64,000 nt of DNA from positions 1-64,000 of the forward strand of contig NZ_AQXI01000003.1 of NCBI RefSeq assembly GCF_000376445.1. Reading direction: 5' to 3'. The translations under genes were made by a program, and so were the position numbers. How positions within the stretch are numbered: the stretch's first letter is position 1; the number at the start of each line of letters is the position of its first letter. The notes below the pieces were generated by a model. That model worked only from the letters and a program-made list of their open reading frames with translations, was not told where the DNA came from and made no database searches. Source of the stretch: Haladaptatus paucihalophilus DX253. GTDB taxonomy: Archaea; Halobacteriota; Halobacteria; Halobacteriales; Haladaptataceae. Shown here piece by piece: positions 35,640-43,563 of the stretch.

Positions 35640-36086
35640 GTGAAACGAGCACTCGCGGTCGTCGAGGCATCTGAATCGGCAAAAGAATTAGTTCGGGAAG
35701 CGGGCGAATTGGCAGCGGGCGTCGGGGCGGAACTCGTCTTGCTCCACGTCACGACCAACGAGGAGTACGAGGAGACGCGCACGTCGTTGGAAGGTATTCC
35801 GAATCTCGAAACGTCCTACACCGCCGGGCAGGCGCTCGAAGGTGCCCGACAGTTCGCCCAAGACATCGGGCGCGAAGTCCTCGACGGTATCGACGTCGAA
35901 TACGAGGCCATCGGGCGCATCGGCGACGAGCGCGACCAGATTCTCGACGCCGCCACCGAACTCGACTGCGACCACGTGTTCCTCGCGGGCCGAAAGCGCT
36001 CTCCCACCGGGAAAGCCCTGTTCGGCGACCGAACGCAGTCGGTCATCCTCGATTTCGACGGCGCGGTCACTGTCGTAACAGAATAG
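35640..36086 (+). CDS. Universal stress protein family protein
   Basis: This 148-residue protein has the UspA fold. The first strand and loop (ALAVVEASESAKELV) and the C-terminal ATP-binding pattern (AGRKRSPTGKALFGDRTQSVI, close to G-x2-G-x9-G-S/T) are visible. It starts with GTG, and a TATA-like element lies about 28 bases upstream. Its stress signal is unknown. Confidence 0.87.
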   Translation: MKRALAVVEASESAKELVREAGELAAGVGAELVLLHVTTNEEYEETRTSLEGIPNLETSYTAGQALEGARQFAQDIGREVLDGIDVEYEAIGRIGDERDQILDAATELDCDHVFLAGRKRSPTGKALFGDRTQSVILDFDGAVTVVTE

Positions 36087-36135
36087 TTACCTGTCTTCAT
36101 TTCTTCACAATCGCAACTGGTAAGTTGATGCTTCG

Positions 36136-36513
36136 ATGACGGTCGTACGTATGTTCGGACGATTGTTCGGCCGTCAGCCCGTCTCTTCGCCGATACACTT
36201 GTCCCGAGACGAACTGTTCAACTTGTGTCGCGTCGAGCGCCGCCGTCACGCGATTACCATTATGGCAGACGTCGAGGACGTGATTCCGATGCGAACGCTC
36301 GTCGACGAGGTGACGTCCCGGGAGTTCGGTCCCGACTGGACCACGAACCAACGGACCACCGTCTACACGACGTTCTATCAGCAACACGTCTCCATCCTGG
36401 ACGACGCCGACGTTCTCTCCGCCCCTGACGGCCCCAGCGGGTCCCTCTATCCGGAAGCCAACGCGGAACCCCTCGCCGAACTGCTCTCGTTTATCGAGAC
36501 GATTTCCGACTGA
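36136..36513 (+). CDS. DUF7344-like winged-helix protein
   Basis: This 125-residue protein has the DUF7344-type domain over most of its length: LSRDELFNLCRVERRRHAIT at about residues 22-41, then MRTLVDEVTSREF, then TVYTTFYQQHVSILDDADVL. It resembles the gene at 1203 but lacks the membrane tail. A second ATG at 36151 is a possible start. Confidence 0.75.
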   Translation: MTVVRMFGRLFGRQPVSSPIHLSRDELFNLCRVERRRHAITIMADVEDVIPMRTLVDEVTSREFGPDWTTNQRTTVYTTFYQQHVSILDDADVLSAPDGPSGSLYPEANAEPLAELLSFIETISD

Positions 36514-36535
36514 GCGACCGTCTTTACCGCCCGTT

Positions 36536-37078
36536 TCACCAATCGTTCCCCAACTTTCTCCGCGCGACCAGATACCCGGCGTGCGTTCGCCAGCGCCGTC
36601 CGCTTTCGACGTGCTCGACTCGATAGCGCGCGCCGCAGTTCCCACACCGCCGCCGCTCGGGTCGTTTAACTGCCTTCGACGCGCGGAAGCGACGCGCGTC
36701 CCAGTCACAGGACGAACAGACGAGTCGAAGTCGCGCGTCCGCGAACGACCGACAGTGGCGCGGCGCGTCGAGTTCCCTCGCTTTCTCGGCGAATCGCGGG
36801 CCGTGACCCGATTCGCCGAACCGCTGAAACTCCCACGCGTGAACCAGTTCGTGTCGAATCGTTCCCGTGAACTCGTCCCATCCGAACGAGCGATAGGCGT
36901 CCCACGTCAAGCGAATCGTCACCCGTGCCGCCCGCCGGTCGTACAGACAGGCACCCGCACGGCGCACCGCCCGGTCCGAGCACTCCCACTCTACGGCGTC
37001 GAGGTCAACCGCTATCGGAACCGTCTCCGCGTAGCGTTCGGCCGCGGAAAGCAGTTCCTCGCGGGTCTCCGGTTCCAT
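36536..37078 (-). CDS. SprT-like zinc metalloprotein
   Basis: This 180-residue protein has the zincin motif HELVHAWE at about residues 93-100, with a downstream His in ESGHGPRF, as in SprT/Spartan-like proteins. The C-terminal half adds a four-cysteine zinc ribbon: CSSC near 138 and CGNC near 160. SprT family members act on DNA-protein crosslinks in eukaryotes; in archaea the role is unproven. ATG start. Confidence 0.83.
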   Translation of the reverse strand: MEPETREELLSAAERYAETVPIAVDLDAVEWECSDRAVRRAGACLYDRRAARVTIRLTWDAYRSFGWDEFTGTIRHELVHAWEFQRFGESGHGPRFAEKARELDAPRHCRSFADARLRLVCSSCDWDARRFRASKAVKRPERRRCGNCGARYRVEHVESGRRWRTHAGYLVARRKLGNDW

Positions 37079-37201
37079 CGACGGGCGATTCGAATCGGCG
37101 AACTATAGAACTCCCGTCTCCGCGGCGGCTCTCCCCCTGATCCGACCGTTCCCCTGTCCCGACTATCTTCCGTTCGCCGCATCTCCGATTCTACCGTCCC
37201 C

Positions 37202-37492
37202 TCATATCCGCTCCAACTGACCGTTCTTGCAGTACGGACAGTGAGCACCGGGTCCCGGACGCGTGCAGACACGGCCGCACATGGTACACGCCCTGACGAC
37301 GCGTTCCCGTCGGTTACGCTCGGCTTCGAGGACTTCGACCCGCTCCTCGGCTTCCGCGAGGCGGCGACGGAGCGACTCTATTTCGGCGCGTAGCTGATCG
37401 AACAGCTCGCGCTCCGTTATTCCTCGTCGAGAGTCCGCCGGGTCGATTCGTGGCCGCCGCGGACGCCACCGACCGTGCTTGTCTCTCGTCAT
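37202..37492 (-). CDS. Coiled-coil zinc-finger protein, 96 aa
   Basis: This 96-residue protein has a basic N-terminus, a coiled coil at about residues 27-66 (FDQLRAEIESLRRRLAEAEE and on), and a C-terminal zinc finger with CTMC and CPYC pairs at about 68-88. I do not recognise the family. ATG 37492 is preferred over the longer frame because the extra N-terminal part is not coding-like. Confidence 0.68.
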   Translation of the reverse strand: MTRDKHGRWRPRRPRIDPADSRRGITERELFDQLRAEIESLRRRLAEAEERVEVLEAERNRRERVVRACTMCGRVCTRPGPGAHCPYCKNGQLERI

Positions 37493-37608
37493 ACCTTCCG
37501 TCGAAGAAACGTGACGGACATGTATGAATGGGTCGGCGGTCTCGTGATTCCTTGCGATATACCGCACATGCGATAGAAACCGACCCGTCGAATGAAACGC
37601 GGAGTCGG

Positions 37609-37938
37609 CTACTCCGTCTCGTCGTCCGGGCGTTCGACTTCGAGCGGCGCGTAGAGCCGCTTTCGCGCGTCGGGAAGATAGAGTCGTTCCTCGACGAGAT
37701 TTTCGTCTTTCAGTTTCATCAATGCGTCTCGCGTCGTGCGGGCCGGTAGCAGGGCGTCGGTGCGCACCTGCTGCTGGGTCATCGGTGCATCCTCCGTGAG
37801 AACCCGGTAGACGAGTTTTGCACTGGGTGGCAGTTCGATAAGTCGCTCGAATCGTTCTTGGGGGGTTGTGTTACTGCCGGAGTGTCCGGCAAAAACGACC
37901 ACTGGTTTTCGACATACCAGTTTCTCATTGGATGTCAT
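37609..37938 (-). CDS. Winged-helix regulator, paralogue of the gene at 8224
   Basis: This 109-residue protein has a winged-helix domain at about residues 32-98: LPPSAKLVYRVLTEDAPMTQ, TRDALMKLKDENLVEE and YLPDARKRLYAPL. The same pattern occurs in the protein encoded at 8224-8511. The first 25 residues differ. The target is unknown. Confidence 0.78.
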   Translation of the reverse strand: MTSNEKLVCRKPVVVFAGHSGSNTTPQERFERLIELPPSAKLVYRVLTEDAPMTQQQVRTDALLPARTTRDALMKLKDENLVEERLYLPDARKRLYAPLEVERPDDETE

Positions 37939-38100
37939 CTGTGTTATTTATTTCGGTACTGTCGAACTGATAGAAGAACCGAGTGTGGACCTGTCTTTCG
38001 CCATTCACGGATTTCGTAACCACAAGATATAAAGATGCTTTAGCGAATGGTTCAGTAACAAACCGCGGTCGATGGATAAACGGGACCTCTGGAACCAATT

Positions 38101-38667
38101 ATGGCTGTTGACGAACCAACGATTCTCGTCGTCGATGACGAGGCAGACGTTACGGACTTGTATGCGACGTGGTTAGAAGATTCCTACGACGTCCGACGCG
38201 CATACGAGGGCCGTGAAGCGCTGGACATGCTCGACGATGAGGTCGATGTCGTTCTCCTCGACCGTCGGATGCCCGGCCTCTCCGGGGACGAAGTGCTCGC
38301 GGAACTTCGAAGTCGCGACCTCCACTCCCGTGTGGTGATGGTGACAGCCGTCAAGCCCGACTTCGACATCATCGACATGGGATTCGACGACTACCTCGTC
38401 AAACCGGTTTCGAAAGACGACCTCTATACGACCGTGAGCGGGATGTTGTCGCGGGTCGAATACGACTCCCAGATGCAGGAATATTTCTCGCTCGCCTCCA
38501 AACTCGCCGTTCTCGAAACCGAAAAGGACGAAGCGAATCTGCGCGACAACGAGCGGTATCAGGAACTCAAGCGGGACGTCGAACGCCTCCGCGAGGTCGC
38601 CGACGACTCGCGCGAGAACTTACAGAACCACGACGATTTCGTCGGCGCGTTTCAGGACCTCGACTGA
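38101..38667 (+). CDS. HalX-domain response regulator
   Basis: This 188-residue protein has a receiver domain (residues 1-120) with DDEAD near 12-16, the phosphorylation site Asp in VVLLDRRMPG near 58 and the conserved Lys in DYLVKPV. The C-terminal 70 residues are a HalX domain, a haloarchaeal output module: YFSLASKLAVLETEK is its start. No histidine kinase gene is adjacent. Confidence 0.9.
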   Translation: MAVDEPTILVVDDEADVTDLYATWLEDSYDVRRAYEGREALDMLDDEVDVVLLDRRMPGLSGDEVLAELRSRDLHSRVVMVTAVKPDFDIIDMGFDDYLVKPVSKDDLYTTVSGMLSRVEYDSQMQEYFSLASKLAVLETEKDEANLRDNERYQELKRDVERLREVADDSRENLQNHDDFVGAFQDLD

Positions 38668-38771
38668 CACCATTTCGACCACCGTTACCTCGCTTGATTT
38701 CCCCCGATTCCGCCGACCCCGCTCTCGCTCCCCTCCGACGTGTTTTTTACGCTCGCTACGGCCGTCTCAGT

Positions 38772-39581
38772 ATGAACCTTCCCGACGGCTGGACGACGAA
38801 CACCGCCCGCGTGAACGGCGTCGAGCTACGGTACTACCGCACCGGCGACGGGCCGACGCTGGTTCTGGCACACGGCTTTTACAGCAACGGTCGCTGCTGG
38901 GAGCGGTTGGCCGCGGACCTCGCCGACGAGTACGAACTCGTGATGTACGATGCCCGCGGGCACGGGCGGTCGGACGCACCGGAGTCGGGGTACGGCATCG
39001 AGGACCGAGTCGCCGACCTCGTGGGACTCGTGGGGGCGCTCTCGCTCGACGACCCGATTCTGGTGGGCCACTCGATGGGCGGTTCGACGGCGGCGTGGAC
39101 GGCCGCGACCCATCCCGACCTCCCGCGTGCCGTCGTCCTCGAAGACCCTGCTGGCGTGCACGGCCCTCCCGATACCGGACCCGACGAGCGGGCGCGGATG
39201 GTCCGCGAAAACGTCCGCGAGTGGTCGAACCGGTCGCTCGAAGCACTCGTGGCCGACCACGACGACCGAGAACCGGCGCTGGCCCGACGCCTCGCGGTGG
39301 CGAACGCCGAGTGTCGCCCGGAAATCGCGGAGATAACCCGCGAGGGGTATCCCCCGCTGGCGGACGCGTTCCCCGATATCGAGTGTCCGACGCTCGTCCT
39401 GAAAGCCGATGCCGACCCGGCGACGCGGGCGGCCGACCTCGACCTCGCCGACGAACTGACGGACGGACGACTGGTTCACGTTCCCGACGCCGGACACTGC
39501 GTGCTCCGTGACGAGTACGAGGCCGCATACGCGGAACTGCGGACGTTTCTCCGTCGGCTGTCGTTCGACGCCGATTACTGA
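38772..39581 (+). CDS. Alpha/beta hydrolase
   Basis: This 269-residue protein has the alpha/beta hydrolase fold. The oxyanion region is HGFYSNGRCWERL near residue 33, the nucleophile Ser sits in VGHSMGG near 100, and the catalytic His is in PDAGHCVLRDEY near 240. ATG 38772 is chosen because it follows a TATA-like T-rich element by about 25 bases; the longer frame starts at TTG 38694. The substrate is unknown. Confidence 0.88.
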   Translation: MNLPDGWTTNTARVNGVELRYYRTGDGPTLVLAHGFYSNGRCWERLAADLADEYELVMYDARGHGRSDAPESGYGIEDRVADLVGLVGALSLDDPILVGHSMGGSTAAWTAATHPDLPRAVVLEDPAGVHGPPDTGPDERARMVRENVREWSNRSLEALVADHDDREPALARRLAVANAECRPEIAEITREGYPPLADAFPDIECPTLVLKADADPATRAADLDLADELTDGRLVHVPDAGHCVLRDEYEAAYAELRTFLRRLSFDADY

Positions 39582-39639
39582 CGGATTTTCGACCTCCCTA
39601 TCCGTAATAGTAAAGCGCTAGAGTTCACAGACTTCGGAC

Positions 39640-40008
39640 ATGGGTGACGAGGAGGCGGACGAGATACTGGCCGCGCTCGGATTGGACGAGGAAGCGACCG
39701 AATCGCCGGAACGACGGTTCGAACGCCGAGTGGTCGCGGCGATGGTGGACGCGCGGCGCGCCGGTGTGGACTACTGGCGGTTGTTCGAACTCATCGAACG
39801 ACAGCAGCGGGCGGCGGTTCGAGCGTCGTTTTCAGGGGGCGAGTTCGGCGACGACCACTCGACGGTGGACGAGGAGACGATACAGTACTCGCAAGTGGTT
39901 CACGCCACCGCACGCGCGCTCGACGCCGGGGCGTCGGAGCGCCGACTCCTCTTCAACCTCGCCAGCGCTTACCAGTTGTTCGAGGACGACTGGTCGGGAG
40001 AGCAGTAA
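39640..40008 (+). CDS. Hypothetical protein, 122 aa
   Basis: An acidic, helical 122-residue protein that I do not recognise. It has no zinc, membrane or nucleotide-binding motif. Its only notable segments are a basic-helical stretch (ERRFERRVVAAMVDARRAGVDYWRL region, about 23-48) and an aromatic end. ATG start after a 58-base gap from the hydrolase. Confidence 0.62.
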   Translation: MGDEEADEILAALGLDEEATESPERRFERRVVAAMVDARRAGVDYWRLFELIERQQRAAVRASFSGGEFGDDHSTVDEETIQYSQVVHATARALDAGASERRLLFNLASAYQLFEDDWSGEQ

Positions 40009-40105
40009 CTGTCGGTGTAGCGATAAAGAAAACCTCGTGTACCCCTACCCGAGGTAAGCTGAAATTGACGTGGATACGATAAATGCTTTGTGTTCTTCAC
40101 TCCGG

Positions 40106-40591
40106 TTAGAGCGCAACCGTGTACACCGATTCGTCGTACTCTCCGGGACCGATTTCGACGGTCGCTTCGTCCGTTTTCTCGAATCCGAGTCGCTGGTAAA
40201 ACTCGATTCCCATATCGTTTTGAGAGAGCACCATCGCCCGGATTCGCTTCATGTTGATGTCCCGGAAATCGCCTCGTAATCGCTCGTAGAGTGCGGTTCC
40301 GATGCCATCCCCCCAATGGTCCGGATCGACGTACAGTCGGAGCAAGTCACCTTCGTCCTCGTAACAGACCGCATGACAGAACCCGAGAAGTCCGTCCGCT
40401 CCCGTTGCCACGAGAAACACGGTTCCGGGTTTCTCGACGGCCGCCGCGAGCGACTCGTCCGAGTACCAGGACGATACCGTCCCGTCGATGGACTCGTCAT
40501 CGACGAAATTCTCGTATGCTTCCTTCCACGCACGCCGTGCGACGTTCCGGACCGATTCGAAATCCTCCCCGTTCGCTGGTCGTATCTCCAT
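40106..40591 (-). CDS. GNAT family N-acetyltransferase
   Basis: This 161-residue protein matches the GNAT fold, which transfers an acetyl group from acetyl-CoA. The CoA-binding loop (motif A) reads LYVDPDHWGDGIGTALYERL at about residues 88-107, and GIEFYQRLGFEKTDEATVEI follows as the last strands. ATG 40591 starts the classical MEIRPANGEDFESV N-terminus; the longer frame adds unrelated residues. The acceptor is unknown. Confidence 0.88.
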   Translation of the reverse strand: MEIRPANGEDFESVRNVARRAWKEAYENFVDDESIDGTVSSWYSDESLAAAVEKPGTVFLVATGADGLLGFCHAVCYEDEGDLLRLYVDPDHWGDGIGTALYERLRGDFRDINMKRIRAMVLSQNDMGIEFYQRLGFEKTDEATVEIGPGEYDESVYTVAL

Positions 40592-40670
40592 TCGCAGTTC
40601 CCCCGGCAGTCCGTTCACCGTGCTCTGTGGTAACGATGCTGAATCACAACCGTCGTTGCAGAACGAAAAG

Positions 40671-41195
40671 TCAGTTTTCCTCGGTCGTCGGCCGCTCCCC
40701 GTCGAACACGAGTTTCGTTCCCGGTTCGATGCCGACTCGCTCCGCGAACCCTTGTCGCATCTCGACGACGTACTTCGCGTCCCCGTCGCTTCGATAGGTT
40801 CGTAGTTCGCTGTCGCTCGCGTTCGGCTGCGTGTCCGCGTGAGCGACGTTGAGGACCGTCCCATCTGGCGCGACGAATATCATATCGAGCGGGATGAGGG
40901 TATTTTTCATCCAGAACGACTGCACCGATGGGTTCTCGAAGACGAATATCATCCCGTGATTCTTCGGGAGCGACTCCCGGTACATCAGTCCGCGCTCGCG
41001 CTCGTCGTAGGAGTTTGCGACTTCGAGTTCGACCGTCGTTCGGTCGCCGTTCGTGACGAACGCCGCGGTGGCGGTTTCCTCTACCTTGGTGGTTCCGGTG
41101 GTCGATTGGTTCCCGTCGTCGGTTCCGAACCCGCCTCCGACGCATCCGGCGAGCACGACGAGGCACACGACCGATAGGACCGCACTCACGCGCAT
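40671..41195 (-). CDS. DUF192 lipoprotein
   Basis: This 174-residue protein starts with a short signal peptide and a lipobox (VVLAGC, with the lipidated Cys at about residue 18). The remaining 130 residues are a DUF192 domain: RERGLMYRESLP and GMIFVFENP are typical. The short Thr/Gly-rich linker after the Cys is usual for haloarchaeal lipoproteins. The protein should sit on the outer face of the membrane; DUF192 function is not known. Confidence 0.87.
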   Translation of the reverse strand: MRVSAVLSVVCLVVLAGCVGGGFGTDDGNQSTTGTTKVEETATAAFVTNGDRTTVELEVANSYDERERGLMYRESLPKNHGMIFVFENPSVQSFWMKNTLIPLDMIFVAPDGTVLNVAHADTQPNASDSELRTYRSDGDAKYVVEMRQGFAERVGIEPGTKLVFDGERPTTEEN

Positions 41196-41288
41196 GGCTC
41201 TCGAAACGCGCGCGACTGACAAAAATACGTGGTGTCGTCGGACCATCTCCGCTGGGGGCTTCCAAACACGTCCGACCGAAATCCGCGC

Positions 41289-42026
41289 TCAGTCTCGCGT
41301 CTCGTCTTTCTGTACCGTTTCCTCGCCGATGAAGCGCGGTCGCTTTTCGAGCGCGAGGAAGTTGTTCACGTCCTCGCGGGCTTCCTTGGCCTTGCCTTTG
41401 TCGGGGTCGTAGTCGCGGCTGCCCTCGCTGCCGAGGGCGTCGTGGAGCGCATCGAGGTCCTCGAAGTAGAGTTCGGCGATGCCGTCGAACTCGGCGTTCT
41501 CGGGGTCGGTCGGGAGCACGGTGTCGTATTTGACGACGCCCTCGATTTCGCGGGCGATGGGCGTGTGGTTGTTCTGCCAGTGGTCCACGAACTCCTCGTG
41601 GCTCATGCCGTCCTTGCGAACGAGGAAGGCGGAGTGTTTGTACAGGCCGTCGGTTTTGCCGTCAACCTCGTCCTTCTGGGTGACGACTTCGCCGATGAAT
41701 CGCGGTCGCTTTTCGAGTGCGAGGAAGTTGTCCACGTCCTCGCGGGCTTCCTTGGCCTTGCCTTTGTCGGGGTCGTAGTCGCGACTGCCCTCGCTGCCGA
41801 GGGCGTCGTGGAGCGCGTCCAAATCCTCGAAATACAGTTCGGCGAGACCGTCGAACTCCGCGGCGTCGGGGGTCACCGGGAGGACGGTGCTGTATTTGAC
41901 GACGCCTTCGATGTCACGGGCGATCTCCGTGTGGTTGTTCTGCCAGTACTCCACGAACTCCTCGTGGCTCATGTCGTCCTTGCGCACCAACAAGGCAACG
42001 TGCTTGTACATTTCGTTCGAGGGCAC
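41289..42026 (-). CDS. Tandem two-domain EthD-like protein
   Basis: This 245-residue protein is made of two copies of one EthD-type dimeric alpha/beta domain. Each begins MYKHVALLVRKD or LYKHSAFLVRKD, followed by MSHEEFV and WQNNHTxIAR, and each ends NFLALEKRPRFIGE. The DNA of the two halves is also very similar over about 330 bases, offset by 366 bases (122 codons). EthD-like domains often bind or break small organic substrates. A single-chain pseudo-dimer is plausible. Monocistronic, on the opposite strand from the ABC transporter genes. Confidence 0.85.
   Translation of the reverse strand: MPSNEMYKHVALLVRKDDMSHEEFVEYWQNNHTEIARDIEGVVKYSTVLPVTPDAAEFDGLAELYFEDLDALHDALGSEGSRDYDPDKGKAKEAREDVDNFLALEKRPRFIGEVVTQKDEVDGKTDGLYKHSAFLVRKDGMSHEEFVDHWQNNHTPIAREIEGVVKYDTVLPTDPENAEFDGIAELYFEDLDALHDALGSEGSRDYDPDKGKAKEAREDVNNFLALEKRPRFIGEETVQKDETRD
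41323..42014. repeat. Internal 366-bp gene duplication
   Basis: Two highly similar DNA segments lie at about 41323-41655 and 41689-42014, starting with TCGCCGATGAA and TCGCCGATGAA/T. They are offset by 366 bases and encode the two EthD domains. The offset is a multiple of three, so the frame is kept. Confidence 0.85.
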
Positions 42027-42311
42027 AGTCCGTGCTGTGATAAAAGGCGCGAAGCATGTCGGCTCAGGCGACTTTCGCCCGGAAATTCAACACCATCGTT
42101 TCCGCTGTTTGTCGTCCTCTCTCCGGTCGGTCTCTCCTTCGACCCCGACTGACGACGAGGAGTAGAAACGGAGACGTCTGTGAACGCTAAACTCGACGCC
42201 TCCGGCGTGTTTCTCACCTTCGTATAAATCTTCCACCGCTGTTGGGTGCATCAAAAACATTCACTTACGAATACACAATCATTTATTATGCATCATTTGC
42301 TCCTTGTTGCC

Positions 42312-43562
42312 ATGGCTGACAGTAATACGGGACAGGCGAACGGTTTCAAGACGACTCGGCGCGCCGTTCTGGGTGCGGTTGGGGCGGGAGGTATCGCCGG
42401 GGTTGCTGGCTGTCTCAGCGACATCGGCGGCGGAGGCGGCGGGAGCGATACGGTAAAGTACGGGGTTCTCAACCCGATGACCGGACCGTACGCGGGACTT
42501 GCGAAGGAACAGAGGAAGGGGGCGAAACTCGCGGTGAAGACGATAAACGACAGCGACGAGTACGATTTCACCATCGACGCGCAGTACGGTGACACGCAGG
42601 CGGACGCGGAAACCGGGCAGCAAGAGGCGCGGAAATTGGTCGAACAGCACGGCGCGTCGTTCGTCATGGGGGCGATTTCCAGTTCCGTTGCGTTGGGCTT
42701 GAACGAGTTCGCAACGGAGGAGAGCGTGGTCTACTCCCCCGGAGCGGCGGCCATCCCCATCACGGGTGCGAACTGTAACAAGTACGTGTTCCGCTGTGAG
42801 ACGAACACGGCCCAAATCGCCGAGGCGTGTTCCGAATGGACGCTCAACAACCTCGGGAGCAACGTCTGGTTCCACATCGCGGATTACGCGTACGGGAAAT
42901 CCGTCCTCAGCGAGTGGCGCTCGCGGATGAAGGGGTCGAGCGCCGACTTCTCGGAAGCGGGCGTCACGCGGGCCAAACTCGGCGCGAAGAACTTCGATTC
43001 GTTCATCAGTCAGATCAAGAACTCCGACGCCGATGTCGTCGTCGTCGGTTCGACGGGCGGCGACCTCATCGAGTTCCTCAATCAGGCGAACGCGCAGGGA
43101 CTCACCGACCAGAAGAAGGTGATGACGACCACGGGGTCGTTCCAAGTAATTCGCGGGGCGCTCGGCGAGAAAGCCGACGGAGTTTACAGCGGGACGCGAT
43201 ACGTCCCCAAAATCGACGCGGGCGACAATCAGGAGTTCGTCGAAGCGTACAAGAGCGCCAACGATAGCGAACCCGGCAACTTCGCGCGGGTCGCGTACGA
43301 CTCCATCCGCATGGTCGCAAACGGAATCAAGGAGGCCGGAAGCACCGACCCCGACGACGTTGCCGACACGCTCGGCGGACTGAAGATGCAGTCCCTCTTC
43401 GGGGAGAACGAGTTCCGGAGCTGTGACCATCAGGCGAAAAACCCGGTCTGGGTCGGACAGAACGTCTACGAGAGCGGTCCGATGGCCGACGTGAAACTCA
43501 TCGAGAAGGTGAGCGGCGACGACGCGATACCGCCGTGTGACCAAACCGGCTGCCAGCTCTGA
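42312..43562 (+). CDS. Branched-chain-type ABC substrate-binding lipoprotein
   Basis: This 416-residue protein is a LivK/AmiC-type periplasmic-binding protein, held outside the cell membrane. The signal is of Tat lipoprotein type: TTRRAVLGAVGAGG then VAGC (lipobox), with a Gly/Ser-rich linker after it. The ligand-binding domain starts at about 40 (KYGVLNPMTGPYAG). The paired Cys residues in the first lobe may form a disulfide. It is the first gene of the operon followed by permease and ATPase genes. ATG 42312 is chosen because an AT-rich TATA-like element lies 15-25 bases upstream; the ligand is unknown. Confidence 0.92.
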   Translation: MADSNTGQANGFKTTRRAVLGAVGAGGIAGVAGCLSDIGGGGGGSDTVKYGVLNPMTGPYAGLAKEQRKGAKLAVKTINDSDEYDFTIDAQYGDTQADAETGQQEARKLVEQHGASFVMGAISSSVALGLNEFATEESVVYSPGAAAIPITGANCNKYVFRCETNTAQIAEACSEWTLNNLGSNVWFHIADYAYGKSVLSEWRSRMKGSSADFSEAGVTRAKLGAKNFDSFISQIKNSDADVVVVGSTGGDLIEFLNQANAQGLTDQKKVMTTTGSFQVIRGALGEKADGVYSGTRYVPKIDAGDNQEFVEAYKSANDSEPGNFARVAYDSIRMVANGIKEAGSTDPDDVADTLGGLKMQSLFGENEFRSCDHQAKNPVWVGQNVYESGPMADVKLIEKVSGDDAIPPCDQTGCQL

Positions 43563-43563
43563 T

